From the NCBI GenBank assembly GCA_023213395.1, contig CM041465.1:180117741-180181740 (forward strand): 64,000 nucleotides of DNA, read 5' to 3'. Below the pieces are notes generated by a model. It ran no database searches, had not been told where the DNA came from, and worked only from the letters and a program-made list of their open reading frames with translations. The translations under genes were made by a program, and so were the position numbers. Below, piece after piece: positions 60,471 to 64,000 of the stretch. Within the stretch, counting starts at the first letter, position 1; each line of letters starts with the position of its first letter. The stretch comes from Cycas panzhihuaensis (Eukaryota > Cycadophyta).

Positions 60471-61595
60471 ATAAGAAAAGTCTATTATTATCCCTTGTCT
60501 CTATTATGGTATTTCCACTCCATTTAGTGGGTGGTCTATGTTTTAAAAATATTTATCTTTTATGTGACTACTACGATGAAAATAGCGTAGTATAAGGTCT
60601 CTCTTCTCCCATAGCTTAGACTTCGACTTACGTGGATGCGTTCTTTCAATGTAGGAAGGTCTCATTCTTTCTCCAAAATGTGGAACTAGATTTTCCCTTT
60701 GTTTATTGTCATAATAGTCTGATTTGATCTTGTCGCTTGAACATTTCACAGGTAATTAGGGCAATATGAATGTGTCTCGAGTTGTTTCTTCTAATTTAGA
60801 TAATTAGGAGGATTAATATTTCACTAGTTTGCTCCTTGTCTCCTTTGATGATGAGCTTGATATTAAGGTGGATCTTGTTGCAAATCCCTTCTAAGATTTC
60901 TCTCTTCTCTTGAGGGTGATTCTCTCGATTTTGATGTACCGCTTGAGAATGAGATTGAATTCTAGCCTTGGTAGCAAAAGCATGCTTAAGGGATTTATTT
61001 ACATTTGTTGTTCCTCGATCGGCATCAATATGGCACTTAGTTATTCTATCTTCAATGCGCTTAGATCTTTAGAAACCCATATGCTTATTACTACCATTTT
61101 AAACCTTCTTACAAAGACCTACACATCTTAATATTCTTTCTATTACTCTTTGCTCACAATGTATCTCTAAGTGATCTCATCTAGTTTACTATGTCTTGGA
61201 CCTTAGTCATGAATTTTATTCTGATTACATTGGCATCATTTGTAAGTTTTCAAAATTACTCCTTAAGTTTTGAAGCTTAAATGATGTAACTCATTCATAA
61301 ATTAATTGTAAGGTACCCCATGCTTCTTTTGACTTAGTTGACTCATTAACCCGTGAAAAATATGATCTTCTAATATCTGAGAATATAAGGGTAAGAGCTT
61401 CATTGTCCTTTTAACATTTTCTTTATAAGTTACCTTTTCAACGTCGATGGCATTATGGCCTAATTCAATGTAGTCTATTTTCACAATCTTCTATATGTCA
61501 TTAGAAATGAGGATGGGTCTCATTCTCTTACTCTAATTTAGAAAATTGTTACTATCAAATTTAGGGATTATCATGTTTCCAAAGTTTGATACCAT
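60471..61595 (-). pseudogene. Beta gag (copy B)
   Basis: The start codon is complementary to 61593-61595. The gag N-terminus and the TYKENVKRTMKLLPLYSQIL region (61484-61302) align with copy A. The basic tail (60749-60543) reads ENLVPHFGERMRPSYIERTH. Frames are more broken than in copy A. Confidence 0.8.
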
Positions 61596-64000
61596 CTCTT
61601 AGTTAAAGTTTTAAAACTATAGATAAAGTAAGGTTTTTAAAGGTTTGATTTTAAAATTAATCGAAGAAGTATTGTTTAAAGTTTTACCCAAGGTTTTGCA
61701 AATGTCCTTGTCCCTAATAAGGTTTCTAGGCTCTAAGTTTAAGGGTCTCTAAGGAAAACCTTCGATTGTTATTCTGTCTAGTAGCATCTACCTACAAGTG
61801 GCAAAACAAGGACCCAATATACCAATATGTGAGCTCAATGCTTAGTATACCTCAATATGTGGGTCACTACAAAGGTTGTTACACCCCCTATATTATTGGT
61901 TCACCTGAACTAGACTTATGCTTAAGCAGCGGATCTAGCAGTGAATGTTTAACTAACCAAAGCAATCACCCTCTCCAGGTCTAGCCTTGGTCTTTGAATT
62001 CCAATAAAGATTCATCTCCACCTCAACCTCGCCATCTAATATACCTTATAGACAATGACTTTCCTCATCCAATATGAGTAGGCCAATTGGCATGTGCGTG
62101 GTAGTAACTCTAGGGTTCTTAACTATTCCCCTTACAAGGTTAGAAAAGATGTGGTTAATTTGGGAATTATCTTTCTTAATGTGCGAGTAAATTTTAATTG
62201 AATGTAGTCTTGCTTAATCTCTCTAGGATTCTTTTATTCAATAAATGAAATAAAATGAAACAAAATAAATCTTTAAGTAAGATGAAATATATATCTCAAA
62301 TAAAAATATGATATAAAACTTTATAAAGTTACAATAAACACAAGTAAAAGAATCAAGATACTTTTCTTCCTTTAATGAACTAAGAAATAAATGCTAATGT
62401 GCAATCTAATATTCTTGAGTTGAGATGCTCTTATAGGAATGAAATAAGAGAATGTATACACTTGTTTAAAGTAATGTACTAACTAATGGAATCCTTAATC
62501 TTTGGAATGTATAAATAAACTTTGAAATAAAAGCGATCAATAAACCTTATAATTATGCTTTTGCAAATTTTAAGCTAAATAACAAATAAATCTTTTTAAT
62601 AAACAGTAAAGTAACTCCTTCACTAATATGCCACTTAATGTTGAAAGATAATGATAGTGTAATTTAAGTGCCAAATAGTACCTTTATAAGAATGAAAATA
62701 AAATAGGTGAATCCTACAATTTTTTAGAAGAAACTATGCTTGAAATGATTAGTAGTACTAAGAAATAATCTATATTTATTGATAATATAAGGAATAAAAT
62801 AAAAATCAAGATAAATAGTACTTATTTGATGTATTACTACACTTAGACTTTTTAATGCTTATGAAGTCGAAAATTTATGTTAGTGGCTACAAATAGCTTA
62901 TAATCTATATGGAAAATCAATAAATAACTCCAAAAAATTGATTACCAGCAGATTATGCTCAAATAGGGTTAATTGAAATGAAGAAATACTAAAAAATATT
63001 ACTAAATAAGCATGTTTAGTGTTGAACTAGAGCCTAAAATTGAGCAGCTTCAAAGTCCTACAAAATGATGTCAAAATAAGATAAGATTGATTCTAATGTG
63101 AATAACTAAAACAACTTTCTGACAATTCTTATGGTTTTGAAATCGAGATAAAATGATCAAGTTATTGCAAAATGATAAGCAGGCCTTTTTAAGGCTAGTG
63201 AAATAAATGTTAAAAAAGTGTTGACTTTGGTTGATTAAAACACAACTAAAAGATACAATGAAATACAGTTCCAATAACACTAGTTTCCTTTGAAATCGAT
63301 ACTCCACAAGAAAGTTACTTTGTGAAAAGTACAAGAATCCCTCTTTAAGTATAAACAAAATGAAATTTAAAAAAAATGAATAAGCCCCTTTTCGTATGAG
63401 GAGCACGATCGCATGGAGATCAGTATGGTCCTTGGTTTAGTCTTAACTGCGAAACTCAAATGATTATCCAAACTAATTTATAGTCTTAAAATAAAAAAAT
63501 ATAAAAATCAATTAAGTGTAATTTGAAATCCACTCCTCAATGAAGCCAAATACTAAAATCACGTGGATTGAGGAGACTGGGGGCTCAATGCAAGGGGCTA
63601 ATCTCCTTTTCAAATGATGGACTCAAAATATTATCAATAATAATTAATTTTTATACACTATATCAAATAAACATAAAATATAGTATGTTAAAAGTTGATT
63701 TGAATAAATCGACACCATTACGACACATGCAACATCTCTCAAGATCAACAAAGGCCAAAAATACAATTATTTGGATCGATTCCAAATGCAGAGAGGAGGG
63801 ATTCGATCCTTTAGCCAAATTGATCAAGAACAATCGAACGAATGAAGAATATGTGTGTGTCTATGTCCGTGTCTATGTCTATATGTGTCTCGTGTGTGAA
63901 TGAGAAGTACGATGTGAACAAGAATGGAGAGAACAAAGGTGAAGACAAAGGCTAAAAACTAGATAGATCTTGATCCGAGGATCAATTTGATGTTGCGAGA
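61596..64000 (-). other. Beta 5' leader (copy B), cut by the window end
   Basis: Non-coding homologue of 17938-20816. The block 62230-62690 is nearly identical to 18500-18960. It carries about 77 extra bases near 61875-61950 that copy A lacks (CACCCCCTATATTATTGG...). No ORF of interest. Confidence 0.6.
63847..63903. repeat. Short TG/TCTATG microsatellite, counterpart of the TA tract in copy A
   Basis: About 55 bases of TGTGTG, TCTATG and related repeats at the place where copy A carries about 585 bases of TA repeats. Confidence 0.85.

Larger units (their letters stand above)
51241..64000 (-). mobile_element. Alpha/beta nest, copy B (truncated by window end)
   Basis: Direct-orientation duplicate of 502-20816 with the same alpha insertion in H and the same beta insertion in alpha, but without the 7.5-kb gamma element. 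Because two independent insertions share exact positions in A and B, this is duplication of a composite and not repeated insertion. Start-to-start distance is about 50.74 kb. Confidence 0.92.

Overview
The window reads as a repeat-dominated plant nuclear segment. I found no intact cellular gene. The plant call rests on Ty1/copia retrotransposons with initiator-Met-tRNA primer sites, an L1-type LINE with a C-terminal RNase H domain, AT-rich and CpG-poor sequence, and deep nesting of old, heavily mutated insertions. A gymnosperm or another very large plant genome is plausible, but the sequence does not prove it.

Layout. (1) 1-24300: an old plus-strand ORF of unknown family (called H) is split by copia element alpha (502-23357, minus). 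Alpha is split by copia element beta (5755-21906, minus). Beta is split by copia element gamma (6313-13836, plus). Each level is supported by LTR ends, primer sites and polypurine tracts, and most levels by short target-site duplications. (2) 24300-28004: non-coding or unrecognised sequence with a tandem array whose higher-order period is about 363 bases. (3) 28005-38771: a non-autonomous LTR element (delta) arranged LTR-internal-LTR-internal-LTR. Its middle LTR is split by a 6.2-kb minus-strand LINE with a target duplication of up to 19 bases. (4) 38777-46590: intergenic AT-rich sequence with small tandem duplications. (5) 46590-47800: a GC-rich, CpG-retaining island, the only stretch that looks like possible gene-associated regulatory DNA. 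(6) 49640-64000: a second, direct copy (B) of the H/alpha/beta nest, about 50.7 kb downstream of copy A. It lacks gamma and preserves the empty gamma target site.

History inferred from the nesting: alpha entered H, then beta entered alpha, then the composite was duplicated, then gamma entered copy A. All pol genes are dead. Many lesions look like cytosine deamination (Gln or Trp codons to stops, Asp to Asn and Glu to Lys at catalytic sites), as expected for methylated, silenced transposons. Copies A and B are mosaics of near-identical and clearly diverged blocks, which conflicts with the age of the gamma LTRs and needs an explanation (gene conversion or assembly homogenisation).

No new functional system is demonstrated. 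The best candidates for a second look are the unknown H family, the A/B mosaic, the triple-LTR delta element and the GC-rich island.
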